A DNA stretch of 64,000 bases, taken from the NCBI GenBank assembly GCA_964622545.1, contig CAZUQM010000011.1, forward strand, positions 62,001 through 126,000, read 5' to 3'. The translations under genes were made by a program, and so were the position numbers. Of this stretch, positions 48,659 to 56,540 are shown one piece after another. The number at the start of each line of letters is the position of its first letter. The first letter of the stretch is position 1. The notes below the pieces were generated by a model. That model was not told the DNA's origin. It was given only the letters and a program-made list of their open reading frames with translations, and made no database searches. The stretch comes from JAFGLZ01 sp964622545. Lineage in GTDB: Bacteria > Planctomycetota > Phycisphaerae > UBA1845 > JAFGLZ01.

Positions 48659-50239
48659 CTAATCGAGAATCTTCGCGATCTCCTCCTGGTCGCAGTCCAT
48701 CACGTACGGAATACCCGTCACCTTCGTGCACTCCTCCGTCAGGCTCACCAGGTCGTCACGCGTGAGGTACTTGATCGCAAACTTCCGCTCGCCCGCCATG
48801 AGCTGACGCAGGCCGACCGCGATGCGATCGCAGAACGTGTACATCGCCAACGCGCCCAGCGGCAGCTTCTTGATCGTGTCCGCGCCGACCCGCTCCTTCA
48901 GCTCGTCGTACAGGACGAAGATCTGATCGGCCGTCGTGCCGAAGTTGGCCAGGTTCTTCGGCAGGTTGTCTTCCTTGATCGCGTTCTCGATGTTCTTGCC
49001 GATGAACCCGGGGATCATCGTTGCGCGGCCCATGCACACCGCCTTGACGAACGGATGACCCAGCGCGATCGCCTTGAAGACGTGATCCTCCAGGCTGAAT
49101 CCGCCCGCGATCGCCAGGTCGGGCACGAACCGGCCCTGGTTCTCGAGCTTCATGGCCATCTCGTAGGCCAGCGCCTGCAGGTAAATCGTCGGGATGCCCC
49201 ACTCGTTCATCATCCGCCACGGGCTCATGCCCGTACCGCCGCCGGCCCCGTCGATCGTCAGCAGGTCGATCTTCGCCTCGGAGCAGAACTTGATCGCCCG
49301 GGCCAAATCGGCCGGCCGGTAGGCACCCGTCTTCAGCGTGACACGCTCGGCCCCCACGTTCCGCAGGTACTCGACCCGCTTGTAGAACTCGTCCTCGTTG
49401 ACCATGCCCAGACGGCTGTGACGCTCGAATTCCTTGATCGCCCCCGACTCGTACGCGCCCACCGACGTCTTCTCACCCGGGTCGGGCAGGACGATGTACC
49501 CGCGGTCGGCGAGCTGCTTGGCCCGCTCGATCGTCATCAGCTTGACCTCGCCGCCGATGTCCTTGGCGCCCTGGCCCCACTTGATCTCGATCGTCTTGAC
49601 GCCCAGTTCCTGAACGGCGTACTCCGGCACGCCCAACCGGCTGTCCTCGACGTTGTGCTGGACGATCGTATCGCCCCAGCCGTCATAGAACTCGTTGAAC
49701 CGATTCACCCGCCGCTCGAGCTCCGGCGAACGCTTGATCCGACCGTTGACGATCTCCGCGTCAGGGTCCATCCCGCAGACGTTCTCGCCGATCACGATGA
49801 TGATGCCGCTCAGCGCCGCGCCGATCGCCATGCCGTCCCAGTTCACGCGGGCGATATCCGTCGAACCCAACGCGCCCGTGAAGATCGGCACCTTCATCTT
49901 GACCTTGTGCATGTAGCCGATCTCGGTGCTCACGTCGACGGCCGGGAACGTCGCCCAGTCCGAGTCCGGGCGAACGCCCCACGCGCCCATCGCCGTGCCC
50001 TGGATGTTCAGGTGGCTGTAGTCGACCGGGTAGTCTTTGTTGCAGCCGGCCGTGACCTTGCCGAACTGGGAGGGGTACAGGACCTCGCGCCCTCGGAACG
50101 ACGACTTCCAGACCTCGCAACCACTCATGCAGCCGTCCAGACACTCGGTGCAGAGCCCGCTGAACGGCACGACGTCGTGCGGTTGAACCCGGTTACGTGT
50201 GCCCGTCACGGCACTGGCATTGACGCGACTCAGTGACAT
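48659..50239 (-). CDS. FMN-binding glutamate-synthase-family protein
   Basis: 526 residues; TTCCTCC on the plus strand (GGAGGAA on the gene strand) sits 5 bases before the ATG. The N-terminus has a cysteine-rich element, GLCTECLDGCMSGCEVW. The body is the GltB-type TIM barrel: PIFTGALGSTDIARVNWDGM, IKWGQGAKDIGGEVKL, IDLLTIDGAGGGTGMSPW (FMN phosphate loop) and LAIAGGFSLEDHVFKAIALG. It lacks the glutaminase domain of classical GltB and no GltD-like subunit is adjacent, so it belongs to the stand-alone or archaeal-type FMN glutamate-synthase group, whose reaction is not always glutamate synthesis. Confidence 0.85.
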   Translation of the reverse strand: MSLSRVNASAVTGTRNRVQPHDVVPFSGLCTECLDGCMSGCEVWKSSFRGREVLYPSQFGKVTAGCNKDYPVDYSHLNIQGTAMGAWGVRPDSDWATFPAVDVSTEIGYMHKVKMKVPIFTGALGSTDIARVNWDGMAIGAALSGIIIVIGENVCGMDPDAEIVNGRIKRSPELERRVNRFNEFYDGWGDTIVQHNVEDSRLGVPEYAVQELGVKTIEIKWGQGAKDIGGEVKLMTIERAKQLADRGYIVLPDPGEKTSVGAYESGAIKEFERHSRLGMVNEDEFYKRVEYLRNVGAERVTLKTGAYRPADLARAIKFCSEAKIDLLTIDGAGGGTGMSPWRMMNEWGIPTIYLQALAYEMAMKLENQGRFVPDLAIAGGFSLEDHVFKAIALGHPFVKAVCMGRATMIPGFIGKNIENAIKEDNLPKNLANFGTTADQIFVLYDELKERVGADTIKKLPLGALAMYTFCDRIAVGLRQLMAGERKFAIKYLTRDDLVSLTEECTKVTGIPYVMDCDQEEIAKILD

Positions 50240-50695
50240 CGATGTTCCTCCGATTCTCTCCGGTCCGGCCGGGGCGGCGCTTGTTCGGCAAAACGACCCT
50301 TATCGCCTACCGATTCGAAGCCCAGAGCCGGGAAGCCTACTGGTATCCCCTTAGAGGTAATCATGTATAACTGCTTACAAGGCAAGGAGTTGCGCTGCAC
50401 GTTGTGTGCCGGGGTCGCCTGCGACCGTTAGTGCTTGATCCCTCAAGGGTTCCGCACGCTGCTGGGCGGAAGGCCCGAGAGGGCCATACCTTTGGGTAGG
50501 TTCTGGGCCTGAGCGACGGCAAAATCCTACATCGAGGTAGGCTCGTCGCCCGTTTCTTGCATGGCCGGAGGATCCGAGAATCACGCCTCCGCCACCCAGC
50601 CAATCGCCGCTCAGGCGCGATCGGCATCCAGAGTCGGCCATCGCTCAGGCCCGCCCGGGACTCCGAGCCGGTCGGCGTTCGGGGGCAATCGGCGC
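50240..50695. other. Spacer with hairpin run at a strand-composition switch
   Basis: 456 bases after which the + strand changes from C-rich to G-rich. No coding sequence. Six successive hairpins occupy 50413-50549 (separate entry). Consensus DnaA boxes (TTATCCACA) were looked for and not found. Confidence 0.5.
50413..50549. ncRNA. Candidate structured RNA: six consecutive hairpins
   Basis: In order: GGTCG-CCTG-CGACC (50413-50426), CTTGA-TCCC-TCAAG (50434-50447), TTCCGC-10 nt-GCGGAA (50450-50471), GGCCC-GAGA-GGGCC with a GNRA loop (50472-50485), TACC-TTTG-GGTA (50487-50498), and GCGACG/CGTCGC (50513-50518 with 50544-50549) enclosing CCTAC-ATCGAG-GTAGG. Stems are perfect and nearly contiguous. 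It matches no RNA family I recognise, and the strand is undecided. High GC makes chance stems common, so this is a candidate only. Confidence 0.35.
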
Positions 50696-51466
50696 TTAGA
50701 GCCAGTCCATGTTCTGGCAGAGTCGGTCGCCAAGGAAGTGACCGGCGAAGACGGCCGCCGCCGCCGGCAGCAACGCATAGGCCACCGTCGCCGGCAGCGC
50801 GCGGAGCGACGGGGATCGGACCACGCCGACCGCCACGAGAAGGCCGGCTCCGACCAGGTGCACGAAGACCGGCATGGGCTGCAAGCCGCGCATGATGGAG
50901 GCGACCAGCGCCAGCGGCAACACGCCCAGCAAGATGCCCAGCGCGAGCGACAGGCCGTCCCACAGCAGCACGGCCACCGAGTGGGACGGCGTCTCGGTCG
51001 GTTCGCGCTTGTGGGCGAGGTGGAGGAGGTGGACGTCTCGCGCGAGGGCGGACAGCAGTCCGCCGGCGACGGCGAAGGTGATGCCGGCCAGGAAGAGGAT
51101 TGCCGGCATGCGGATCACGTCGACCCAGAGGCTGTAGAGCCCTGCGAACAGGGCCAGGCCGAGGGTCGTTCCGATCTGCACGCCGAGGGCCAGATCGAAG
51201 GGTGCGGCGCCGATGACGGCGGAGGGCTGCTCGGCGGTCGGCGCTTCTCCGCCGGCGCGGGCTGCTTCCGGCTCGCCGGCTTGGTGGGCCCGCACGGTCG
51301 CGTCGTCGGTTTGCGTCTCGGCGGGAGCCTCGGCTTCCCCATGCGGTTCAGACGCGTCCTTCTCGGGTGGGGTTTGCCCGTCGGCGAGGTCCCCGGCGGG
51401 CGGGAGCGTCGGCTCGGGGCCTTGGGGTGGCGTCTGCTCGGTACGGCTTTCGTGGGGATCAGACAT
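50696..51466 (-). CDS. Membrane protein of unknown function with Pro/Glu-rich N-terminal tail
   Basis: 256 residues from the ATG at 51466. The first 85 or so residues are low complexity (Pro, Glu, Ala, Thr) and probably disordered in the cytoplasm. Five or six hydrophobic segments follow: LGVQIGTTLGLALFAGLYSL, AILFLAGITFAVAGGLL, SVAVLLWDGLSLALGILLGV, LPLALVASIM, VFVHLVGAGLLVAVGVV and TVAYALLPAAAAVFAGHFLG. No family is recognised. The next gene upstream on the strand (acyltransferase) ends 45 bases before its start, so the two probably form an operon. Confidence 0.6.
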   Translation of the reverse strand: MSDPHESRTEQTPPQGPEPTLPPAGDLADGQTPPEKDASEPHGEAEAPAETQTDDATVRAHQAGEPEAARAGGEAPTAEQPSAVIGAAPFDLALGVQIGTTLGLALFAGLYSLWVDVIRMPAILFLAGITFAVAGGLLSALARDVHLLHLAHKREPTETPSHSVAVLLWDGLSLALGILLGVLPLALVASIMRGLQPMPVFVHLVGAGLLVAVGVVRSPSLRALPATVAYALLPAAAAVFAGHFLGDRLCQNMDWL

Positions 51467-51511
51467 ACGTTCTCGCACGCGTTGGCTGCGGCCCGGCAGG
51501 TTGCGGGCCTG

Positions 51512-52504
51512 TTACGTTGCTCCGACGGCCGGGGCCGATTCGCCGTCGGGGCCGGCTTCTACGGTCTTCGGTTGGGCATCGGCCTGTTCCCATTTGGGCC
51601 GTGTCTTCCAGCGGCGGTGGACCCACAGGTACTGGCTTGGGTCGACGCGGACGAAGTCCTCGATGGCCTTGGTGTACTCCTGGGTGATCCATCGCAGCTC
51701 GTCGTCCTTGTCGGCCCACTCTTCAGGGTAGATGATGCGGTTGACCTCGATCTCGTACTCGAATCGCTTGCTGAGCCGTCGGGCGCAGCCCACGACGATG
51801 GGGGCCTGGTGGCGCATCGCCAGGAGGCCGATGCTCTTGTAGGTCGAGGCGAGCCGACCGAAGAAATCCACGAACAGGCCCTTCTTGCCGGCGTTCTGGT
51901 CGGCGATGAAGCACAGGGCCGATCCGGCCTCGAGCACGTCGTCGGCCGATCGGGCGACGGTCTTCTTGGTGAGCAGCTTGAGGCCGCGGTCCTCGCGGAT
52001 CTTGACGAGCCAGTCGTTGAGGTAGGGGTTATCGAGCGGCCGCATGACGGCGACCATGTCGAAGCCTAGGGCGGCGAGCGTGAAGCCGACGAGTTCCCAG
52101 TTGCCGTAGTGGCCGGTGAGCATGATGACGCCGCGGCGCTCGAGGAGCAGTCGGAGGGCTTCGTTGAGACCTTTGAGCGTGATGTAGCGTGGCCAGGTCC
52201 ATTCGTTGATGAGGCGCGGCTCGAAGAGGACCTCCATGGCCATCATGGTGATCTGCTGCATGCTGCGTCGGACCATGCGATGGAGCTGGTCCTGGGGGAC
52301 GTCTGGACCGAGTGAGCGGCGGAGGTTGTCGAGGGCACGCTCGCGGTGGCGCTTGCTGAAGCGGTACCAGAGGAAGCCGAGCCAGCGAGCGGTGCGGAGG
52401 TTCATGTCGATGGGGAACATGTGGACGATGGCGTAGAACAGACGGAGGGCCAGGTAGAGGGTGACGTCCAACGTCTTGTTCCGCGGCTTGGGCATGGTTT
52501 GCAT
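51512..52504 (-). CDS. LpxL/HtrB-type lipid acyltransferase
   Basis: 330 residues starting at 52504. One N-terminal hydrophobic helix (LDVTLYLALRLFYAIVHMFP) anchors it at the inner membrane. The lysophospholipid/lipid A acyltransferase signature is complete: RHRERALDNLRRSL near the start, catalytic MLTGHYGNWELVGF (H-X4-E), AVMRPLDNPYLND, LCFIADQNAG and a C-terminal YLWVHRRWKTRP. These enzymes add secondary acyl chains to lipid A, which fits a Gram-negative-type envelope. No other lipid A genes are in the window. The start choice removes an upstream extension of 35 residues that has no helix or motif. Confidence 0.88.
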   Translation of the reverse strand: MQTMPKPRNKTLDVTLYLALRLFYAIVHMFPIDMNLRTARWLGFLWYRFSKRHRERALDNLRRSLGPDVPQDQLHRMVRRSMQQITMMAMEVLFEPRLINEWTWPRYITLKGLNEALRLLLERRGVIMLTGHYGNWELVGFTLAALGFDMVAVMRPLDNPYLNDWLVKIREDRGLKLLTKKTVARSADDVLEAGSALCFIADQNAGKKGLFVDFFGRLASTYKSIGLLAMRHQAPIVVGCARRLSKRFEYEIEVNRIIYPEEWADKDDELRWITQEYTKAIEDFVRVDPSQYLWVHRRWKTRPKWEQADAQPKTVEAGPDGESAPAVGAT

Positions 52505-52614
52505 GCAGTATAGCGGTGTGAGCGATGGGGGCTCAACCGTGGGGGATTCGGGGATCGGGAACCGCATGGAGTAGCGGCGGGGATGGAGGGTTCCGGTTTC
52601 AACCTTCACCGGGC

Positions 52615-52656
52615 TCAGGACAGCGCCCTTCGACAGGGTCAGGACAGCGCCCTTGG
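52615..52656 (+). repeat. Short direct repeat
   Basis: TCAGGACAGCGCCCTT occurs twice, 26 bases apart, upstream of the acyltransferase gene. Confidence 0.7.
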
Positions 52657-52737
52657 ATGGTACTGGGACAGGCCTTTCTGATGGGTCAAGGCTTGTGCTG
52701 GCTTTCGGGCGACGTTGGTTGATGCTGGGGTGGGATG

Positions 52738-52998
52738 CTAGTCGGTTTGGCCTGGCGGACGATAGGGTCGTCCGTACATGTGGGCGGCGAGGAGGATGTG
52801 TCGCAGCTTCTCGTCGCTGAGCCGGTTGAGGAACTCCTCGGTGAAGTCGAGACGCAGCGCGCCCTTGAAGTTCAGCAGCTCGTGCACGAGCCGATGACGG
52901 TCGAGGGCTCGGATGGCCGATACGACGGCTTCGTGTTCGGTTGTCGGGGCATCTGTGTTGGTCACCGGGTTCACCTCGTTACGGAGCGGTGCGTCCAT
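52738..52998 (-). CDS. Small hypothetical protein
   Basis: 86 residues from the ATG at 52998. It has a polar N-terminal half and a helical second half with FLNRLSDEKLRHILLAAHMY followed by a short Pro/Gly/Arg tail (GRPYRPPGQTD). Codon composition and the amphipathic helix look real, and a similar LRHILLAA pattern occurs in small planctomycete proteins as I recall them. No membrane segment or signal peptide. Function unknown. Upstream open sequence back to 53088 lacks protein character and is left out. Confidence 0.5.
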   Translation of the reverse strand: MDAPLRNEVNPVTNTDAPTTEHEAVVSAIRALDRHRLVHELLNFKGALRLDFTEEFLNRLSDEKLRHILLAAHMYGRPYRPPGQTD

Positions 52999-53675
52999 CC
53001 GTTGTGTTCGGCCACGCCCAATCCTTGATACAGATGCCTGCTGGTTGTGGTTCAATCTTGACAGGAAACCACAGCAGAGCGGCAACACCCTACAAAGACC
53101 TATATCGGCAGGGGTGGTCCGGGGCCTTTGGATTGGAGGGAGTTCTTGAGCAGGATTCTCCGCGGCTGCCCCTGGGAGAAGCAGTAGTGCTGTGGGGCAA
53201 AGGCTTGGGTTATCGGATCTCCGAAGGGCTCTGATGGGTGCGTAGACCTATGTGGTTGGCGGACGCGCGGATCGCCGGAGAGGCCGAGCGATCGGAGGGA
53301 TGATGGTGGCGATAAAGAATCTCAGCCCGTTCAGCGGGGCTTTGATGGTTGGAGGGCAGGTTTAGGGAAAGGGGGGAACGTCGCGACGTCGAAAGGTCCT
53401 CGATCGGTTTGGTGAGGTGGCTTGGTTGGGGGCGAAGGGGGCCTGGGAGGCTCCTCCTTCGCCGGAGGCGACGGCGCGGGAGCCAGCGGGGCTCGGCACG
53501 AGCCTTGCCTCGCAACGCAGTTGAGGGCGGCCGTGCCACATTCAGGACACACGGTCGAGGGCGATCGTGCCACAGGGATGCTTGTTTGTTCGGGCCGTGC
53601 GGGGCGGGGCGCTCGCAGTTGGGTTGGCGAGCGTCTAGGATAGGAGGCTCGCGTGGCCGAAGAGGAAGGTCCTGT
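52999..53675. other. Repeat-bearing spacer upstream of ccsA
   Basis: 677 bases. A fragment of the palindromic element (GGGAGCCAGCGGGGCTCGG, about 53484-53504) and a short octamer run (about 53386-53403) are present. TAGGAT at 53636-53641 could be a -10 box for ccsA, without a good -35. No gene is seen; the Arg/Pro-rich frames are not protein-like. Confidence 0.45.
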
Positions 53676-55391
53676 ATGCGTGCTCTGATTTGTGTGTGTG
53701 CGGTGCTGCTGGGTGGGGCGCCTGTGCGATCGGCCCAGGCCGCGTCGGCGGATGACGGCGCGACGCCCGGCCGGGGCGAAGCTTCGGATGCTGCACCGTC
53801 GATCGAGCCGGCGAAGGGACGGGAGGCGCTGCGGATTCTGCGCGCGATACCGGTGCAGCACGAGGGGCGCTGGTGTCCGGCGGATACGGTCGCGCGGGAC
53901 ATGGTGCGGCAGGTGACGGGCCACTCGCGATGGCGCGGACGGGATGCGATGCTCACGCTGATCGACTGGACGTTCCGCCACGAGGCGGCGAGTCAGGAGC
54001 GGGTGATCGCCGTTTCGAGCGGCGAGGTTCGGAAGCTGATCGGCCTTCCGGCGGAGCGAGAGCGGTTCAGTCTGGACTTCCTGCAATCGCACGCGGGGTT
54101 CAACGAGCGGATCCGAGCGGTCATGCAGAAGCGGCGGCAGCGCCAGCCGGTGGACGCGCTCGACGGCAAGGTGGAGGACATCGGCGATCGGATGTCGACG
54201 CTGGTGTCGGTGCTGAACGATCGGGTGATCCGGCCCATTCCGGACGCCAAGGACGAGCGTGGGCGTTGGTTGTCGATCTCGGAGGCGTGGCAGGTCGAGC
54301 CTGCGCGGGTCGCGACGGTCCAGAAGGCTTGGGTGGCGGTGGGCCTGGCCTACGTGGAGGGGCGCGGCGAGGCCCTGATCAGCGCGGCACGGTCGCTGAC
54401 CGACGGGTTGGGCGAGCTCGAGGCGGCGTATCGTCCGCAGGCCGAGGAGATCGCGCTGGAGCTGCGGCAGAATCGGCTGGACCCGTTCGGCAGGGGATGG
54501 GTGTTGGCGTGGGTGTGCGCTGCCCTGGCACTGGCGGCGATGGTGGTGCAGCGTCGCGCGATGGACGTGGTGGTGTGGCTCATGGCGGCGGTGACGTTCG
54601 GGCTGGTGACGTACGGTTTGGGGGTGCGATGGGAGCTGGCGGATCGGATTCCGGCGGCGAACATGTACGAGTCGATGCTGTTCATGGGGTGGGGGCTGTG
54701 TCTGGCGACGCTGACGGGGTTGGTGACGGTGCGGCATCGGCTGGTGACGTTCCTGTCGTCGCTGCTGGCCGCGCTGTCGTTGATGCTGGCGGATGTGCTG
54801 TCGATCGATCCGGTGATCCGGCCGGTGGCGCCCGTGCTGTTGGACACGGCGTGGATGGCGATCCACGTGCCGGTGATCATGGTGAGTTACTCGGTGCTGC
54901 TGATCGCGATGGGATTCGGGCTGGCGCTGTTGGGGATGTTCGCGCTGGCCCCGCATCGTGTGGAGCTGATCGATGCGGCGGACCATTTGCACTACCGGTT
55001 CATCCAGGTGGGCGCGCTGCTGCTGACGATCGGGATCATCACGGGATCGATGTGGGGCTCGGCGTCGTGGGGTCGGTATTGGGGCTGGGACCCGAAGGAA
55101 GTCTGGTCGCTGATCGCGATGCTGGGGTATCTGGCGATCCTGCACGCGCGGGCGACGGGCTGGCTCCGGGCGTTCGGCACGGCGCTGGCGAGCACGCTAG
55201 TGTTCTGGCTGGTGGTGATGACGTACGTGGGCGTGAACTACATCCTGGGCATCGGGCTGCACAGCTACGCCTTCGGCAAGGGGGCGGTGGCCACGTGGTG
55301 CTTCCTCGTGGGCGGCGTGCAGCTCGTGTTGACGACGGCGGTGGTGATGGCGCACCTGGGTAGGCGGCGAACAGCGGGACCTGGGGATTAA
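53676..55391 (+). CDS. ccsA: Cytochrome c biogenesis protein CcsA with long N-terminal domain
   Basis: 571 residues; AGAGGAAGG lies 7 bases before the ATG. A signal-like segment is followed by about 240 exported residues containing ILRAIPVQHEGRWCPADTVA, a block found in long CcsA proteins of Bacteroidetes and planctomycetes, then eight or so membrane helices. The haem-handling WWD-type motif is SASWGRYWGWDPKEVW, with flanking conserved histidines (HVPVIMVSYS before, GLHSYAFG after). CcsA with CcsB/ResB moves haem to the periplasm and ligates it to apocytochrome c (system II). No ccsB/resB is in the window; the N-terminal extension may partly substitute, but this is inference. Confidence 0.88.
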   Translation: MRALICVCAVLLGGAPVRSAQAASADDGATPGRGEASDAAPSIEPAKGREALRILRAIPVQHEGRWCPADTVARDMVRQVTGHSRWRGRDAMLTLIDWTFRHEAASQERVIAVSSGEVRKLIGLPAERERFSLDFLQSHAGFNERIRAVMQKRRQRQPVDALDGKVEDIGDRMSTLVSVLNDRVIRPIPDAKDERGRWLSISEAWQVEPARVATVQKAWVAVGLAYVEGRGEALISAARSLTDGLGELEAAYRPQAEEIALELRQNRLDPFGRGWVLAWVCAALALAAMVVQRRAMDVVVWLMAAVTFGLVTYGLGVRWELADRIPAANMYESMLFMGWGLCLATLTGLVTVRHRLVTFLSSLLAALSLMLADVLSIDPVIRPVAPVLLDTAWMAIHVPVIMVSYSVLLIAMGFGLALLGMFALAPHRVELIDAADHLHYRFIQVGALLLTIGIITGSMWGSASWGRYWGWDPKEVWSLIAMLGYLAILHARATGWLRAFGTALASTLVFWLVVMTYVGVNYILGIGLHSYAFGKGAVATWCFLVGGVQLVLTTAVVMAHLGRRRTAGPGD

Positions 55392-55492
55392 GCCTTGCTT
55401 GATCGGATGTGGGGGCGGGTTTAGACTCGCGGCTTCCGCGGCGTAGCGCGCGTCGTCGGGAGGCCGTGGCTTGTCATCAGGGTTCAGGGTTC

Positions 55493-56020
55493 ATGACCGA
55501 GTTTCGCAACAGTCTGTGGGCGCCGTGGCGGCTGGAGTACGTCTCGACGATCGAGGAGCGCCGAGCCGAGGGGTGCTTTCTGTGCCAGTATTGGAACGAG
55601 CCTGAGAGGGATCGCGAGAACCACGTCGTGTGGCGGACGGAGCGGTGTTACGTGGTGTTGAATCTGTACCCCTACACGAACGGGCATGCGCTGGTCTGCC
55701 CGGCCGCTCACAAGGGCGACCTGGAGGATCTGACCGAGGCCGAGCTGCTGGAGATGATGTGGTTGACGCGTGACATCCACGCGTTGCTCGGTCGGGCGGT
55801 GCACGCCCAGGGTGCGAACGTGGGGATGAACTTCGGCCATTGCGCGGGGGCGGGGCTACCTGGGCATCTGCACATGCACGTCGTGCCGCGATGGGCGGGG
55901 GATACGAACTTCATGACCGTTCTGGGCGATGTCCGCGTGATCCCGCAGGCGATGGACGCGGTGTACGACCGCATGGTCGAGCTCTCGGACGAGATGAACC
56001 TGCCTCGGTTGTCGAGCTGA
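55493..56020 (+). CDS. HIT-family nucleotide hydrolase/transferase
   Basis: 175 residues. The His triad is GHLHMHVVPRW (HxHxH). The N-terminal LWAPWRLEYVSTIEERRAEG and zinc-type CFLC place it in the Ap4A-phosphorylase / HIT branch found in many planctomycetes and actinobacteria. It would cleave dinucleoside polyphosphates or adenylylated amines in the cytoplasm. NLYPYTNGHALVCPAAHKGD and NVGMNFGHCAGAGLP are further family blocks. The ATG at 55493 begins the conserved region; a small upstream extension is not conserved-looking. It follows ccsA at 101 bases. Confidence 0.88.
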   Translation: MTEFRNSLWAPWRLEYVSTIEERRAEGCFLCQYWNEPERDRENHVVWRTERCYVVLNLYPYTNGHALVCPAAHKGDLEDLTEAELLEMMWLTRDIHALLGRAVHAQGANVGMNFGHCAGAGLPGHLHMHVVPRWAGDTNFMTVLGDVRVIPQAMDAVYDRMVELSDEMNLPRLSS

Positions 56021-56122
56021 TCCGGCCCGGGGCGTCCGCTCGGGCGACACACCCACAAACCGACACGTCGACCAGCAGGAGTCAGGAGCGAGAGGACAGC
56101 GGTAGGGTTCGCTGTTGCTAGG

Positions 56123-56206
56123 CTCCAGACCACAGACCTCAGGCTTCGGGCTTCAGACTTCAGGCTTCAGGCTACAGACCTCAGGCTACAGACTGCGGGT
56201 TACAGG
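56123..56206 (-). repeat. Heptamer array, twelve units, inverted
   Basis: Twelve 7-mers of the reverse-complement form CYNCAGR (CTCCAGA, CCACAGA, CCTCAGG, CTTCGGG, CTTCAGA and so on). Bases 56126-56147 match 48396-48417 exactly in inverted orientation. Confidence 0.9.
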
Positions 56207-56309
56207 GACCGCGGCATGGTCATTTTTCCCTGGAAGCACGGGCCAGACGCCGGTACCAGGAGGTCGGTTTTCCGGGCAGCGAAAGGTGGTTCAAGACGCA
56301 CGCCATGTG

Positions 56310-56385
56310 CTTGCCCTCTCGGGCAAGCGACCCCGCTGAGGCCCCGGCTTCGCCATGGCTACGCCGCGGGAACCAGCGTGGCCCG
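56310..56385 (+). repeat. Dispersed palindromic element, copy B
   Basis: TTGCCCTCTCGGGCAA hairpin, then GCGACCCCGCTGAGGCCCCG, then GCTTCGCCATGGCTACGCCG and a right arm CCAGCGTGGCCCGG. Same layout as copies at 5016 and 39078. Confidence 0.75.
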
Positions 56386-56540
56386 GCACTCGCGGTTAGG
56401 CTGCGGTGAACCATGCCGCCGCATCTCCAACGTCGCGGCTCGGCGGGGGCCTCGCCCTTCCAGGCGTTTCGGCAAGGCGGGAGCCTGGCCCTGCCTGCAG
56501 AAGTCTTGGCCTCCCTCTTCATCGCCGCCGGAGACGTCTG

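Larger units (their letters stand above)
56021..56540. other. Intergenic composite repeat region
   Basis: 520 bases between convergent genes carrying an octamer fragment (56061-56070), the AGCAGGAGTCAGGAGC block (56074-56089), a heptamer array (56123-56206) and palindromic element copy B (56310-56385). No coding sequence. Confidence 0.65.

Noticed and set aside
50240..50695. Chromosomal replication origin at the composition switch
   Set aside because: No TTATCCACA-like boxes on either strand, no AT-rich unwinding stretch, and no dnaA, dnaN, gidA or parAB nearby. Kept only as a finding about skew.
50561..52069. Plus-strand open frame of about 500 codons
   Set aside because: Antisense to the membrane protein and the acyltransferase; Gly/Val/Arg composition without motifs.
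53331..55145. Minus-strand frame of about 600 codons opposite ccsA
   Set aside because: His/Arg/Gln-rich translation typical of antisense shadows in GC-rich genes; ccsA motifs lie on the plus strand.
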